A DNA stretch of 20,288 nt, taken from NCBI GenBank assembly GCA_038244585.1, contig JBBRTI010000013.1, forward strand, positions 1-20,288. The letters run 5' to 3'. The first letter of the stretch is position 1. Each line of letters opens with the position of its first letter. Under the pieces are notes generated by a model. The model saw only the letters and a list, made by a program, of their open reading frames with translations, searched no databases and was not told the origin of the DNA. Positions 1-6,889 of the stretch are shown one piece after another. The DNA is from UBA4664 sp038244585. GTDB lineage: Bacteria > Patescibacteriota > Saccharimonadia > UBA4664. A program made the translations under genes and the position numbers.

Positions 1-87
1 ACTTGGGTCTCAACGGGCGGCGGCGCCAGCCTGGAGCTGATGAGCGGCAAGAAGCTGCCCGGCATTGAGGCTTTGCTCGACAAATAA
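1..87 (+). CDS. pgk: Phosphoglycerate kinase, C-terminal end (partial)
   Basis: The window opens inside this gene. The last 28 codons read TWVSTGGGASLELMSGKKLP and so on to a TAA stop. The STGGGASLE stretch followed by a G-K-x-LPG segment is the conserved nucleotide-binding C-terminal end of phosphoglycerate kinase, which transfers phosphate from 1,3-bisphosphoglycerate to ADP in glycolysis. The 5' part lies outside the window. tpiA follows 62 bases downstream, and pgk-tpiA is a widespread glycolytic gene pair, which supports the call. Only about 7% of a normal ~400-residue enzyme is visible, so its integrity cannot be judged. Confidence 0.93.
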   Translation, partial: TWVSTGGGASLELMSGKKLPGIEALLDK

Positions 88-100
88 CGCAGTCTCTGGG

Positions 101-129
101 ATGACATAACCGCAATAGGGCGGTAGAAT
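101..129 (+). promoter_or_regulatory. Sigma70-type promoter for tpiA
   Basis: ATGACA (101-106) and TAGAAT (124-129) are separated by 17 bases. The predicted transcript would start near 136, giving a leader of about 14 bases that still contains the tpiA Shine-Dalgarno. This suggests tpiA can be transcribed independently of pgk. It is prediction from sequence only. Confidence 0.5.
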
Positions 130-149
130 AGGCTAAATAAGAGGTGATT

Positions 150-902
150 ATGCAGCGACTGATTGTCGGCAATTGGAAGATGAACCTGGACCCGCATCAG
201 GCGAGCATTTTGGTACATCGTTTGGAATCCAAAATAACGACAGTGGCAGGAGTCGAAGTCGTCATCTGCCCGCCGTTCATCGATCTCTATTCGATATCGC
301 GCGACATGGACAAGAAAAAGCTGCACCTCGGTGCGCAAAACATCCATTATCTGGACGAAGGGGCATTTACGGGTGAGATTTCGCCCGCCATGCTCAAGGG
401 GCTAGTGGGCTATGTCATTATCGGCCACAGCGAACGTCGCGCCATGGGCGAGGACGATAAACTCATAGGCAAAAAAGTCGCCGCTGCCTTCCGTAACGAC
501 ATAACTCCGGTCCTCTGCGTCGGTGAGAGCTTAAGCGACCGCGAACATAACTTATCGACCAAGGTTGTGATCGACCAGCTCACTGCCGACCTGCACCTGC
601 TCACTGCCGCAGACATCGCTGAGTTAGTTGTCGCCTACGAGCCGGTCTGGGCCATTGGTACGGGCAAGTTTGCCACCCCCGACCAGATACTGCCGATAAT
701 CCAAGCCATCCGAAATACAGTTGAGGAGTTATACGGCGAATCAAGCGGCAGCGGCGTGCGTATTCTCTACGGCGGCAGTGTTAATACGGACAACGCTTCG
801 GCCTACTTGGGCTTGGATGGCGTCGACGGTCTGCTCATCGGCGGGGCCAGCCTCAATTATGAAGAATTTGCCAAAATCATCAAAGCAGCCCAAAAATCAT
901 AG
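150..902 (+). CDS. tpiA: Triosephosphate isomerase
   Basis: Interconverts dihydroxyacetone phosphate and glyceraldehyde-3-phosphate in cytosolic glycolysis. The 250-residue product has all hallmark motifs: N8-W-K-M-N near the N-terminus with substrate-binding Lys10, catalytic His93 in IIGHSERR, catalytic base Glu163 in AYEPVWAIGTGK, and the C-terminal phosphate-binding GGSV loop. Length is normal for the family (about 250). I chose ATG 150 because GAGGTGAT at 141-148 is complementary to the 16S rRNA 3' end; the in-frame GTG at 144 lies inside that element and is therefore unlikely to be the start. It follows pgk, so two consecutive glycolytic functions sit together. Nothing in the sequence suggests damage. 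Confidence 0.98.
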   Translation: MQRLIVGNWKMNLDPHQASILVHRLESKITTVAGVEVVICPPFIDLYSISRDMDKKKLHLGAQNIHYLDEGAFTGEISPAMLKGLVGYVIIGHSERRAMGEDDKLIGKKVAAAFRNDITPVLCVGESLSDREHNLSTKVVIDQLTADLHLLTAADIAELVVAYEPVWAIGTGKFATPDQILPIIQAIRNTVEELYGESSGSGVRILYGGSVNTDNASAYLGLDGVDGLLIGGASLNYEEFAKIIKAAQKS

Positions 903-943
903 ATTTCTTACCAGTAATGGTCGCTATCAAGCGGTATTTAGAC

Positions 944-949
944 TAGAAT
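944..949 (+). promoter_or_regulatory. Possible -10 element (TAGAAT) just upstream of ATG 958
   Basis: TAGAAT lies 8 bases before the ATG at 958, so a transcript starting from it would have a leader of only one or two bases. No good -35 is visible. This is a weaker match to the leaderless arrangement seen elsewhere in the window. Confidence 0.3.
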
Positions 950-957
950 GGCAGGCG

Positions 958-1407
958 ATGGCAGAAGAACGCATTATTTCTATCAACCTGACGGCCGAGC
1001 AGCACCGCAAGCTTATTGAGCTGGCGTATCTTGGCGAATGGTTCATCAATGCCCACCATGAAGCCGAATTCCAGGACGAAGCGGCGACCGAGGCCCTACA
1101 GAAAATGCTGGGCGCCCATGCGTTGGCCGGGCTGAGCCGTGACGCGGAGACGAGCAATTATTATCTGGACGCCGATTGGAGCGACCGGCTCTACGACCAG
1201 TACATTGCCGACTACGACGACCACGTCTTCTGGGACGAATTGGCCGAGCGGCTGGCCCAGCGTGACCTGGCCCGCAAACGCGGCGTTTCCATGGACGATA
1301 TTGAGCGCGAGGACGACCTGCTAGAGTTACGTCCGTTGGAGGAGCGCTACCGCCGCGAATTGGAGCGTGACGGCGTCGAACGCCTTGAGTTTACGGATAT
1401 CTTTTAG
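958..1407 (+). CDS. Conserved hypothetical protein, acidic, helical
   Basis: A 149-residue product starting MAEERIISINLT. I do not recognise a named family with certainty; the opening pattern, in which an INLT-like strand leads into a helix containing ELAYLGEWFINAHH, resembles a widespread uncharacterised family that begins with a similar LVYLGxWxxNA segment. The protein is rich in Asp, Glu and Arg, has no signal peptide or membrane helix, and looks cytosolic and mostly helical. The C-terminal third (RKRGVSMDDIEREDDL onward) is highly charged. ATG 958 was chosen because no plausible ribosome site precedes any upstream in-frame start and a TAGAAT hexamer lies 8 bases before it. It sits 55 bases after tpiA and 29 bases before the next gene. 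Function unknown. Confidence 0.8.
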   Translation: MAEERIISINLTAEQHRKLIELAYLGEWFINAHHEAEFQDEAATEALQKMLGAHALAGLSRDAETSNYYLDADWSDRLYDQYIADYDDHVFWDELAERLAQRDLARKRGVSMDDIEREDDLLELRPLEERYRRELERDGVERLEFTDIF

Positions 1408-1421
1408 CATAAGCATAATAG

Positions 1422-1430
1422 TGATATACT
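1422..1430 (+). promoter_or_regulatory. Extended -10 promoter giving a leaderless mRNA
   Basis: TGA-TATACT is an extended -10 element (TGN followed by TATACT at 1425-1430). Six bases separate it from ATG 1437, so the expected transcription start falls on or next to the start codon. No Shine-Dalgarno is present. The upstream TTAGCATAAGCA (1404-1415) recurs at the promoter at 6972-7000. Confidence 0.55.
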
Positions 1431-1436
1431 TTCGCT

Positions 1437-3146
1437 ATGAAGTGTCCAGAATGCCAACACGATATGATTACGGCCAAAAACGGCCACATGTGTCTCAATT
1501 GCGGGTACGCTGAATCGGCCAATCCCGCTAAGACATCGCTTGTTCCAGGTGACAGCCCGGCCGTTACAGCTGATCCGGCCGTCGTCGCGACCACAGATGA
1601 CACTGCCGTAGCCGTAGCCGCTACTGTAAATCCGGTTGTTCCGGTTCCGGAAGCAGTTAAGGACCCTGAACTTCAATCCGACGAGATAGAGGCGGAGCCG
1701 GCTGTAGTTGCCGAGGTAGCTGCACCAGCCGAAGACGCCAAGGCAGAAGAAGTCAAAGCTGAAGCCGCAGCCGTTGCTAATTCCCTGGAAGACCAGGTCA
1801 AGCGTGACTTGGCCGCAGCGATAGCCGCTGTCGAGAATCCCGCCGAGGCAGTCTCAGACTCTGAGTCGAAGCCGGATGAAACCAAACCTGTCGAACCGGC
1901 CGCCCCGTCCGAGGTTTCGGCCTCTGAAATTATCAAGACCAAAGGTATGTCCACGCCGGACGAAAAGCCGGTTGACGGCGTCGCTCCACGTGGCCGGACC
2001 AAGGGGACAATTGACCTCCAGCCAACCCGTGAAGATCTGGTGAAGGGTGCACCTTCGGCCGCGGCCGTCGACGCCATCGGTCCTGCCATTGCGGCAGCCG
2101 TTGCGGAAACTGACGTCGCTGTTCCTGTCGCTGAAACCGACATTGTCGTTCCCGCCACTGAGGCGAGTACGCCGGAACCGGCGCCAGAGGCCGCGCCTAA
2201 TGTAGCCGTGGAACCAGCCGTCGAAGCCGTGCCCGAAGTAACCACGGCTCCAGAGCCGGTGGTTCACGTCGTCGATCATGCAGCCGAGGCCGAAGCCGAT
2301 GTTAAGCCTGTCGTAGTTGACGAGTCGGGATTAGCGGTTCACCCTTATCCAGAGCCTGAGGCCAGCCACGCGCCAAACCCGGAACCACCTGTCGTACCCG
2401 AAGTAGCCGCCCCGGTAATTGACGAACCTCAAATGCCGGCGGAAGTTCCAGCCGCCGCGGTCCCGGTTCCTGCTCCCGTCGCTCCGGTCGGCGTCGTACC
2501 GGAGGTGCCAGTCGCACCGATGCCGGTTGCAGTCGCCAGCGAAGTACCTCTTCCTGTGGTGGAGGCCGCCCCGGCCGCACCCGTTAAAGCGCCACTCATC
2601 GCCAAAACACATCCCGAACCTTCTTCAGCAAAGACAGTTATGATGATTGTCGGCGCCCTGGTTATTGTGACCTGCGCCACCGTTGCCGCCTACTACTTCA
2701 CTACTGCCAAAAGCGCCAAGAAGGTCGGGCAGAACGCCAACCCCACGGTCGATACAGCTCTAGCCCAAGCGACCTCCCAGCCTGCCGTACTCGAGGCCTC
2801 GACACCACCGGCCCCCGTCGTGACCCCGGACGCCTCAAGCGCTCAGGTCCGTGACGCCAAGCGCAAGGCCGATCTGGCTGCGTACGCCGCCACAGTTAAG
2901 GCCGCCGGTTCAAACGGGTTCTACCCGACATCAGCCCCAGCACTACCATCACAGCTGACCGACCCCACATCGGGCAAGGCCTACGCCGTATCTGTTCAAC
3001 CCGCCGCACTGGGTCAAATACAGTACAATGCCGGCGGACAGTGTGACGGCTCCAGTATTACGCCCGGCCGCACGTCCACCCGCTACATAGCGCTTCTGAC
3101 GATGCTTGAGGGCGACCCGACACTGTATTGTCTCAACGTCAAATAA
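1437..3146 (+). CDS. Zinc-ribbon, Pro/Ala/Val-rich linker, transmembrane, pilin-like domain protein
   Basis: A 569-residue chimera. Residues 1-25 form a zinc ribbon (C3-x2-C6 and C19-x2-C22). Residues 30-395 are low-complexity sequence dominated by Ala, Pro, Val and Glu. Residues about 400-422 are one hydrophobic helix (TVMMIVGALVIVTCATVAAY). The C-terminal 100 residues begin with DAKRKADLAAYAATVKAAG and continue through a YPTSAPALPSQL stretch and DPTSGKAYAV, resembling the soluble domain of type IV pilins and pseudopilins after their N-terminal helix. Cys536 and Cys565 could form the disulfide seen in many pilin-like domains. There is no prepilin peptidase site before the membrane helix, so it is not a normal pilin. 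By inference the zinc ribbon is cytoplasmic and the pilin-like domain is outside. A strong terminator follows at once. Confidence 0.88.
   Translation: MKCPECQHDMITAKNGHMCLNCGYAESANPAKTSLVPGDSPAVTADPAVVATTDDTAVAVAATVNPVVPVPEAVKDPELQSDEIEAEPAVVAEVAAPAEDAKAEEVKAEAAAVANSLEDQVKRDLAAAIAAVENPAEAVSDSESKPDETKPVEPAAPSEVSASEIIKTKGMSTPDEKPVDGVAPRGRTKGTIDLQPTREDLVKGAPSAAAVDAIGPAIAAAVAETDVAVPVAETDIVVPATEASTPEPAPEAAPNVAVEPAVEAVPEVTTAPEPVVHVVDHAAEAEADVKPVVVDESGLAVHPYPEPEASHAPNPEPPVVPEVAAPVIDEPQMPAEVPAAAVPVPAPVAPVGVVPEVPVAPMPVAVASEVPLPVVEAAPAAPVKAPLIAKTHPEPSSAKTVMMIVGALVIVTCATVAAYYFTTAKSAKKVGQNANPTVDTALAQATSQPAVLEASTPPAPVVTPDASSAQVRDAKRKADLAAYAATVKAAGSNGFYPTSAPALPSQLTDPTSGKAYAVSVQPAALGQIQYNAGGQCDGSSITPGRTSTRYIALLTMLEGDPTLYCLNVK
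2100..2153 (+). repeat. In-gene tandem 9-residue repeat VAETDxxVP
   Basis: Two adjacent copies (residues 222-230 and 231-239 of the zinc-ribbon/pilin-like protein) read VAETDVAVP and VAETDIVVP. The surrounding 360 residues are irregular Pro-Ala-Val-Glu repeats rather than a strict periodic array, so local duplication probably contributed to linker length. Confidence 0.6.
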
Positions 3147-3173
3147 AAACACCGGCCTGACGGCCGGTTTTTT
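3145..3173 (+). terminator. Rho-independent terminator
   Basis: ACCGGCC (3151-3157), loop TGAC, GGCCGGT (3162-3168), running into a T tract to 3173. It is preceded by an A tract, so it could also act on the other strand. It overlaps the stop codon of the zinc-ribbon/pilin-like gene. Confidence 0.9.
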
Positions 3174-3194
3174 GATTACGGATATTTAATACGG

Positions 3195-3227
3195 AAAAAC
3201 CCCGGAACCGCTGATGCAGTTCCGGGG
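3195..3227 (-). terminator. Rho-independent terminator of the minus-strand gene
   Basis: Read on the minus strand, CCCCGGAAC and GTTCCGGGG form a 9-bp stem with a 10-base loop, followed by five T. It lies 16 bases after the stop codon of the minus-strand gene and supports that gene being real. Confidence 0.85.
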
Positions 3228-3243
3228 CTCTGGTGCGTGCGGC

Positions 3244-3696
3244 CTAGGCCGACCTCTGTGTTCTCCTGAGCAGGGTTTGATACCAGTCCGGTATCCTCGA
3301 ACGCTCGGAGAAGGTGTACTCGTGGTTGAATATCTTCCCACCGGGGTGATCTACCGGCTGGCACAGGAGCTGGCAAGTCTTCTTTGAAATTGGAACGATG
3401 GCGACAAGCGTGACGGCGATGGCCTTGGTGCCGGACCCGCGTTTGAAACGAAGAATGCGTTGGGCCTGTTCGTTGAGGTCTTCGCGAATCTTTCCGGTGA
3501 TCGGATTGGTGTACGTCGGCTTCATGATTAGAGCCATTCTCGCCGGACTGATGGCGCCGATTGGCGCCAGCGTAGGCGGTCGGGGGTCCATAGTGTCGAG
3601 ACACACAGGCTGGGTTGCCTCTTGTAGAGGCACGAGCGAACGCTGGGTCGTGCTTGTTCCTGCACGAGAAAATACTCTCGGCCACGTCGGGGACAT
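3244..3696 (-). CDS. Hypothetical protein on the minus strand
   Basis: A 150-residue product starting MSPTWPRVFSRAG; I recognise no family. Three features support it as a real gene: a perfect AGGAGG six bases before the ATG, a terminator 16 bases after the stop, and codons that favour G or C at the third position as in the neighbours. The overlapping minus-strand frame (3176-3733) and the plus-strand frame (3398-3754) lack these. The N-terminal 60 residues are rich in Pro, Thr and Arg; the middle contains the basic segment EQAQRILRFKRGSGTKAIAV, then a hydrophobic strand AVTLVAIVPI, and the C-terminus has ERSRIPDWYQTLLRR. There are three cysteines but no metal-binding pattern. Its orientation opposes its neighbours, so it is an independent unit. 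Confidence 0.6.
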   Translation of the reverse strand: MSPTWPRVFSRAGTSTTQRSLVPLQEATQPVCLDTMDPRPPTLAPIGAISPARMALIMKPTYTNPITGKIREDLNEQAQRILRFKRGSGTKAIAVTLVAIVPISKKTCQLLCQPVDHPGGKIFNHEYTFSERSRIPDWYQTLLRRTQRSA

Positions 3697-3702
3697 CGGG
3701 CA

Positions 3703-3708
3703 CCTCCT
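3703..3708 (-). promoter_or_regulatory. Ribosome binding site that fixes the minus-strand start
   Basis: On the minus strand AGGAGG (continuing as AGGAGGTG) lies six bases before ATG 3696. It is one of the two strongest Shine-Dalgarno sequences in the window and selects this start over the upstream in-frame ATG at 3792. Confidence 0.8.
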
Positions 3709-3731
3709 GGGCGCATCGAGGGAGAAATTGC

Positions 3732-3769
3732 ATTTTAGCTTTAGAGTGCGCTGACGAACTAAGTTCGTC
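3732..3769 (-). promoter_or_regulatory. Promoter region with a perfect 17-bp palindrome
   Basis: On the minus strand a TAAAAT -10 hexamer (3737 to 3732) has no good -35, but a perfect inverted repeat, GACGAACT-A-AGTTCGTC (3753-3769), lies where the -35 would be. This is a likely repressor or activator site. Its core GAAC-N3-GTTC resembles the Gram-positive LexA box GAAC-N4-GTTC but is one base short, so LexA binding is only a possibility. Confidence 0.45.
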
Positions 3770-3800
3770 GTGCGAGCAGACTCTCTAGCCAAAGGTGCGT

Positions 3801-3817
3801 GTCAGCATATTGCTGAC
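3801..3817. promoter_or_regulatory. Perfect inverted repeat in the divergent intergenic region
   Basis: GTCAGCA-TAT-TGCTGAC is a perfect 7-bp dyad located between the divergent starts of the minus-strand gene and pcrA. No T tract follows on either strand, so a protein-binding site is more likely than a terminator. Confidence 0.4.
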
Positions 3818-3896
3818 CTTATTAGTTTATTATCTTTCATAATCCTATGCAACCAAAGAGAAGCCTACTGGGGTGGCTTCAGATAGGTGCCTGCGC

Positions 3897-3902
3897 TAAA
3901 CT
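3897..3902 (+). promoter_or_regulatory. Putative -10 (TAAACT) for a leaderless pcrA transcript
   Basis: TAAACT is followed by exactly six bases and then the GTG start of pcrA, the spacing found at four other genes in the window. The TGN extension and a good -35 are missing here, so this is weaker than the others. Confidence 0.4.
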
Positions 3903-3908
3903 TGGTTA

Positions 3909-6167
3909 GTGAATCCATTACTTGCAGACCTCAATGAACCTCAGCGTCTGGCTGCCGAAACTACCGAAGGGCCCGTTCTTATCCTGGCGGGGGCGGGTTC
4001 AGGCAAGACCAAGGCGCTGACCCATCGGATTGCCTATCTGGTGGCAGCTAAGCGCGTCCGGCCCGTAAACATTCTGGCTGTTACTTTTACCAACAAGGCT
4101 GCGGGCGAGATGCGTGGCCGGGTGCTGAGGCTATTGAACCAGGATCCGGCCAATCGGAACTATTTCCCCTATATCGGGACCTTCCACTCTATCTGCATGC
4201 GACTGCTGCGCCGTGAGGCTGCCGAAATCGGCTTGCCATCGAACTTTCTTATTTTCGACAGTGCCGACAGTAATTCGGCCATCAAACGCGCTATCAAACA
4301 GGCCGGCATTGACGACAAGCAGTTTACCCCCAACATGCTCCACGGCCTGATATCCAGCGCCAAGAACGAGCTTATCGGGCCTTCCAACTATGCCCGCCTG
4401 GCCCAGGGACGTGCCCAGGACGCGGCCGCCAAGGTCTATCCGTTGTATCAGGCCATCCTTAAGGAGGCCGGCGCGCTCGACTTCGATGATCTCATCTACG
4501 AAACGGTGCGGATGCTCAAGAAGTATCCGGAAATCCTGGCCAAATACCAGGAGCAGTTCCAATACATTCTGGTGGACGAGTATCAGGACACCAACAGCGC
4601 CCAGTACCAAATCACCAAGCTGCTGGCCACCTCGCACCGCAACCTCTGCGTGGTCGGTGACGACTGGCAAAGTATTTATTCCTGGCGCGGGGCTAATTTC
4701 CAGAACATCCTGGATTTTGAAAAGGATTATCCCGAGGCTACCGTGGTGAAGCTGGAGCAGAACTACCGCAGTACTAAAAACATCCTGGACGCCGCCCACG
4801 CTATCATCACCAAGAACCTCACTCGCAGCGACAAGAAACTCTGGACGGCAGCCGGCAGCGGCGAGGGCATCATGGTTTTCAACGTCTACAACGAGGTGCA
4901 GGAAGGCGAGACCATCGTCCGCAAAATTGAGGAGCTCCGGCTGGGTGAGGGTCGCGAGCTGCAGGACTTTGCTGTCCTTTATCGTACCAACGCCCAATCC
5001 CGCAGCCTGGAAGAGGCCTTTCTGCGCTACAATCTCCCGTATAAGATCGTCGGCGGGACGCGCTTTTACGAACGCAAGGAAATCAAGGACGCGTTGGCCT
5101 ATATGCGCTTTGTGTACCAGCCCGACGATATCATCAGCTTCGGCCGTATCATTAACCTGCCGCCGCGCGGGCTGGGGGACGTCAGCCTGACACGCCTGGA
5201 TCAGTATCGCATTACTCACGGCCTGGGGCTGATGGAAGTCCTCCGTCAGGCCGATAAAGTCCCCGGATTGCAGACCCGGGCCGTCAACGCCCTGCAGAGC
5301 TTTGCTCTGCTCATCGACGGCCTGCGCGACGAGATGGCCAAGCTGCCGGTAGGGCCGTTCCTGGATATCGTCCTCAAACGCACTGGCTACCTGGGCTATT
5401 TGGACGACGGCTCGGTAACTGCTGCTGACCGTATCGAGAACGTTAAGGAACTGTTGAGCGTCGCCGCCACCTACGACGAGCTGTCTCTGGAAGGCTTCCT
5501 GGAGGAAATTGCCCTGATCGCCGACCTGGACAACTATTCAGAGAGTTCCAACGCCGTCACTCTCATGACCCTGCACGCCGCCAAAGGCCTGGAATTCCCG
5601 GTCATCTTCATGCCGGGCATGGAAGAAGGGATCTTCCCGCACAGCCGCAGCCTGTTTGACGCCGAGCAGATGGAGGAGGAACGCCGGCTGTGCTACGTCG
5701 GCATGACGCGGGCCAAGGAACGGCTGTTTTTGCTCTATTCCAACTCCCGCTTGCTCTACGGCTCGACCAACCATAATCCGCCGTCACGGTTCATTTTAGA
5801 GGTGCCGACCGAGCTTCAGAGTGAGGGCAGCGCCCACGGTGTGGCCGCCCGAGGCTACCTCAATTCAGAAGTGCCGTTCGGCGGTTTTGGTGGCGGTTCA
5901 AGCGCCCACGGGGCCGGAGCCGGCAGCTGGAGCGTCGACGCCTACGCGGGCAACCCCTCGAACATGAACCAGGCGGCCAAGGCCGCCGAGCGCCATCGCG
6001 AGGAGCTATTGGACCTCAAACTCATCGCCGGCGACAAGATCGCCCACGCTAAGTTCGGCGAGGGGATTGTCAGCCACGTCGACGGCGATGAGGTGACGGC
6101 CGTTTTCCAGAATATCGGCCAGAAGAAGCTGTCCCTGAGCTTCGCGCCTATCCGCAAGGTTGTTTGA
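3909..6167 (+). CDS. pcrA: UvrD/PcrA-type superfamily 1 DNA helicase
   Basis: ATP-dependent 3'-5' DNA helicase of nucleotide excision repair, replication restart and removal of RecA or stalled RNA polymerase. The 752-residue product has the family motifs in order: Walker A GAGSGKT (28-34), motif Ia AVTFTNKAAGEM, Walker B DEYQDTN (from residue 223), motif III GDDWQSIYSWRG, motif IV QNYRS, motif V with TLHAAKGLEF, and motif VI YVGMTRAKERLFLLY. The last ~50 residues (LIAGDKIAHAKFGEGIV onward) match the Tudor-like C-terminal domain by which PcrA contacts RNA polymerase. Length is normal. The start is GTG, followed by NPLLADLNEPQ, the usual family opening. No Shine-Dalgarno precedes it, consistent with leaderless initiation. 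The gene for an alpha-CTD-like protein follows. Confidence 0.96.
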   Translation: MNPLLADLNEPQRLAAETTEGPVLILAGAGSGKTKALTHRIAYLVAAKRVRPVNILAVTFTNKAAGEMRGRVLRLLNQDPANRNYFPYIGTFHSICMRLLRREAAEIGLPSNFLIFDSADSNSAIKRAIKQAGIDDKQFTPNMLHGLISSAKNELIGPSNYARLAQGRAQDAAAKVYPLYQAILKEAGALDFDDLIYETVRMLKKYPEILAKYQEQFQYILVDEYQDTNSAQYQITKLLATSHRNLCVVGDDWQSIYSWRGANFQNILDFEKDYPEATVVKLEQNYRSTKNILDAAHAIITKNLTRSDKKLWTAAGSGEGIMVFNVYNEVQEGETIVRKIEELRLGEGRELQDFAVLYRTNAQSRSLEEAFLRYNLPYKIVGGTRFYERKEIKDALAYMRFVYQPDDIISFGRIINLPPRGLGDVSLTRLDQYRITHGLGLMEVLRQADKVPGLQTRAVNALQSFALLIDGLRDEMAKLPVGPFLDIVLKRTGYLGYLDDGSVTAADRIENVKELLSVAATYDELSLEGFLEEIALIADLDNYSESSNAVTLMTLHAAKGLEFPVIFMPGMEEGIFPHSRSLFDAEQMEEERRLCYVGMTRAKERLFLLYSNSRLLYGSTNHNPPSRFILEVPTELQSEGSAHGVAARGYLNSEVPFGGFGGGSSAHGAGAGSWSVDAYAGNPSNMNQAAKAAERHREELLDLKLIAGDKIAHAKFGEGIVSHVDGDEVTAVFQNIGQKKLSLSFAPIRKVV

Positions 6168-6192
6168 CATAAGCATATAATTAGAGTATAGT
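6164..6192 (+). promoter_or_regulatory. Consensus sigma70-type promoter overlapping the pcrA stop
   Basis: TTGACA (6164-6169), 17-base spacer, TATAGT (6187-6192). The -35 uses the TGA stop codon of pcrA. The expected start near 6199 gives a leader of about 46 bases before ATG 6245. This is among the best promoter matches in the window. It contains CATAAGCAT (6168-6176). Confidence 0.75.
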
Positions 6193-6231
6193 ATTGTCAT
6201 TGTCCTGTCACCGATGGCGGGATTGTTCCTT

Positions 6232-6237
6232 AGGAGG
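6232..6237 (+). promoter_or_regulatory. Ribosome binding site deciding the start at 6245
   Basis: AGGAGG lies seven bases before ATG 6245. It excludes the upstream in-frame TTG at 6194, which would fall at the promoter and transcription start. Confidence 0.8.
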
Positions 6238-6244
6238 TGTTGTC

Positions 6245-6889
6245 ATGGCGGGTTACCCTGTCACCGGCGACGAGTACAGGCAAATTGACCGGCGCATGAT
6301 GGAAATCAAGCGCCAGCTGAACCAAAATGCCGGCTCACCGGTACAAGCAAGTTTAGTTCTTGACGGTCTACAGAGACTGATTGAATTAGGCGAGCGTCAC
6401 AGTTCGACCGAGGTCACAACGACTATCGACCCAGAAGTAGATTTGCAACAGCTGAGCCAGCGGAAGTACCTGGCTATCCAATGTGTCTCAGTGCTTAAGT
6501 GGTATGGAATTCGTACCTTACAAGATCTGACACATTACACTGAGGCCCAAGTTGCTGAAATGTATCTCGTTGGCGCCAAACGGATATCCGCCATCAGATT
6601 ACTCCTAGGCGATGCCGGACTTCAATTCCGCATAGAGAGGGAAGACGATGAGTGGCGCCGGCTCCACAACGGGCCTATCCGCTACCAACAGCTCCTGACT
6701 CTCTCACCTGGCCGGATGTACACAAATCGGATCTTCGAGGAGTTCGAACGGCTTGGCCTGCTTACCTACGCCGATTACGCCGCTGCCGGCCGTGAAGGCA
6801 TCAAGCAGTGTATCGGCAATAGGTGGCTACCTCACTATTCCCTTACGATCGACAAGGTCTTTAGTGACCTCGAAACCCCCGCTTACTAG
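6245..6889 (+). CDS. Protein with an RNA polymerase alpha-CTD-like helix-hairpin-helix domain
   Basis: A 214-residue product I cannot name. Residues 1-50 (MAGYPVTGDEYRQIDRRMME, then IKRQLNQNAGSPV) form a charged helical N-terminal segment. Residues about 68-128 (LSQRKYLAIQCVSVLKWYGI, then RTLQDL, a Glu-containing helix, LVGAKRISAIRLLLGDAGLQF) follow the pattern of the C-terminal domain of RpoA: LS-x-R, a helix ending in GI-x-T-x-x-DL, a K/R-x-I turn, and a final GL. That domain binds promoter UP elements and transcription factors. Residues 148-208 may be another small helical domain, with LLTLSPGRMYTNRIFEEFER. There is no RpoA assembly domain. It has its own strong promoter and Shine-Dalgarno. 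Inference: a DNA-binding or transcription-associated protein. Confidence 0.75.
   Translation: MAGYPVTGDEYRQIDRRMMEIKRQLNQNAGSPVQASLVLDGLQRLIELGERHSSTEVTTTIDPEVDLQQLSQRKYLAIQCVSVLKWYGIRTLQDLTHYTEAQVAEMYLVGAKRISAIRLLLGDAGLQFRIEREDDEWRRLHNGPIRYQQLLTLSPGRMYTNRIFEEFERLGLLTYADYAAAGREGIKQCIGNRWLPHYSLTIDKVFSDLETPAY

Noticed and set aside
721..957. Upstream extension of the hypothetical gene into tpiA
   Set aside because: It would overlap the conserved C-terminus of triosephosphate isomerase in another frame; ATG 958 is a more sensible start.
1673..2279. Overlapping antisense open frames opposite the Pro/Ala/Val-rich linker
   Set aside because: The low-complexity GC-rich codons open the reverse frames; the products are Ser/Thr/Ala- or Gly/Arg-rich with no independent support.
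3176..3733. Second minus-strand frame (185 codons) overlapping the chosen one
   Set aside because: It runs through the minus-strand terminator hairpin, and the strong Shine-Dalgarno is positioned for the other frame.
3398..3754. Plus-strand 118-codon frame opposite the minus-strand gene
   Set aside because: No Shine-Dalgarno or terminator in its direction; it runs antisense to a frame that has both, and it reads through the minus-strand gene's ribosome site and promoter.
3753..3769. Canonical LexA/SOS box near pcrA
   Set aside because: The GAAC and GTTC half-sites are three rather than four bases apart, and the site sits over the promoter of the minus-strand gene instead of pcrA; kept only as an unassigned palindrome.
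4131..5219. Long open frame (362 codons) on the minus strand opposite pcrA
   Set aside because: It is fully antisense to conserved helicase motifs, has no Shine-Dalgarno or recognisable domain, and is explained by the GC-rich third-position codon bias of pcrA.
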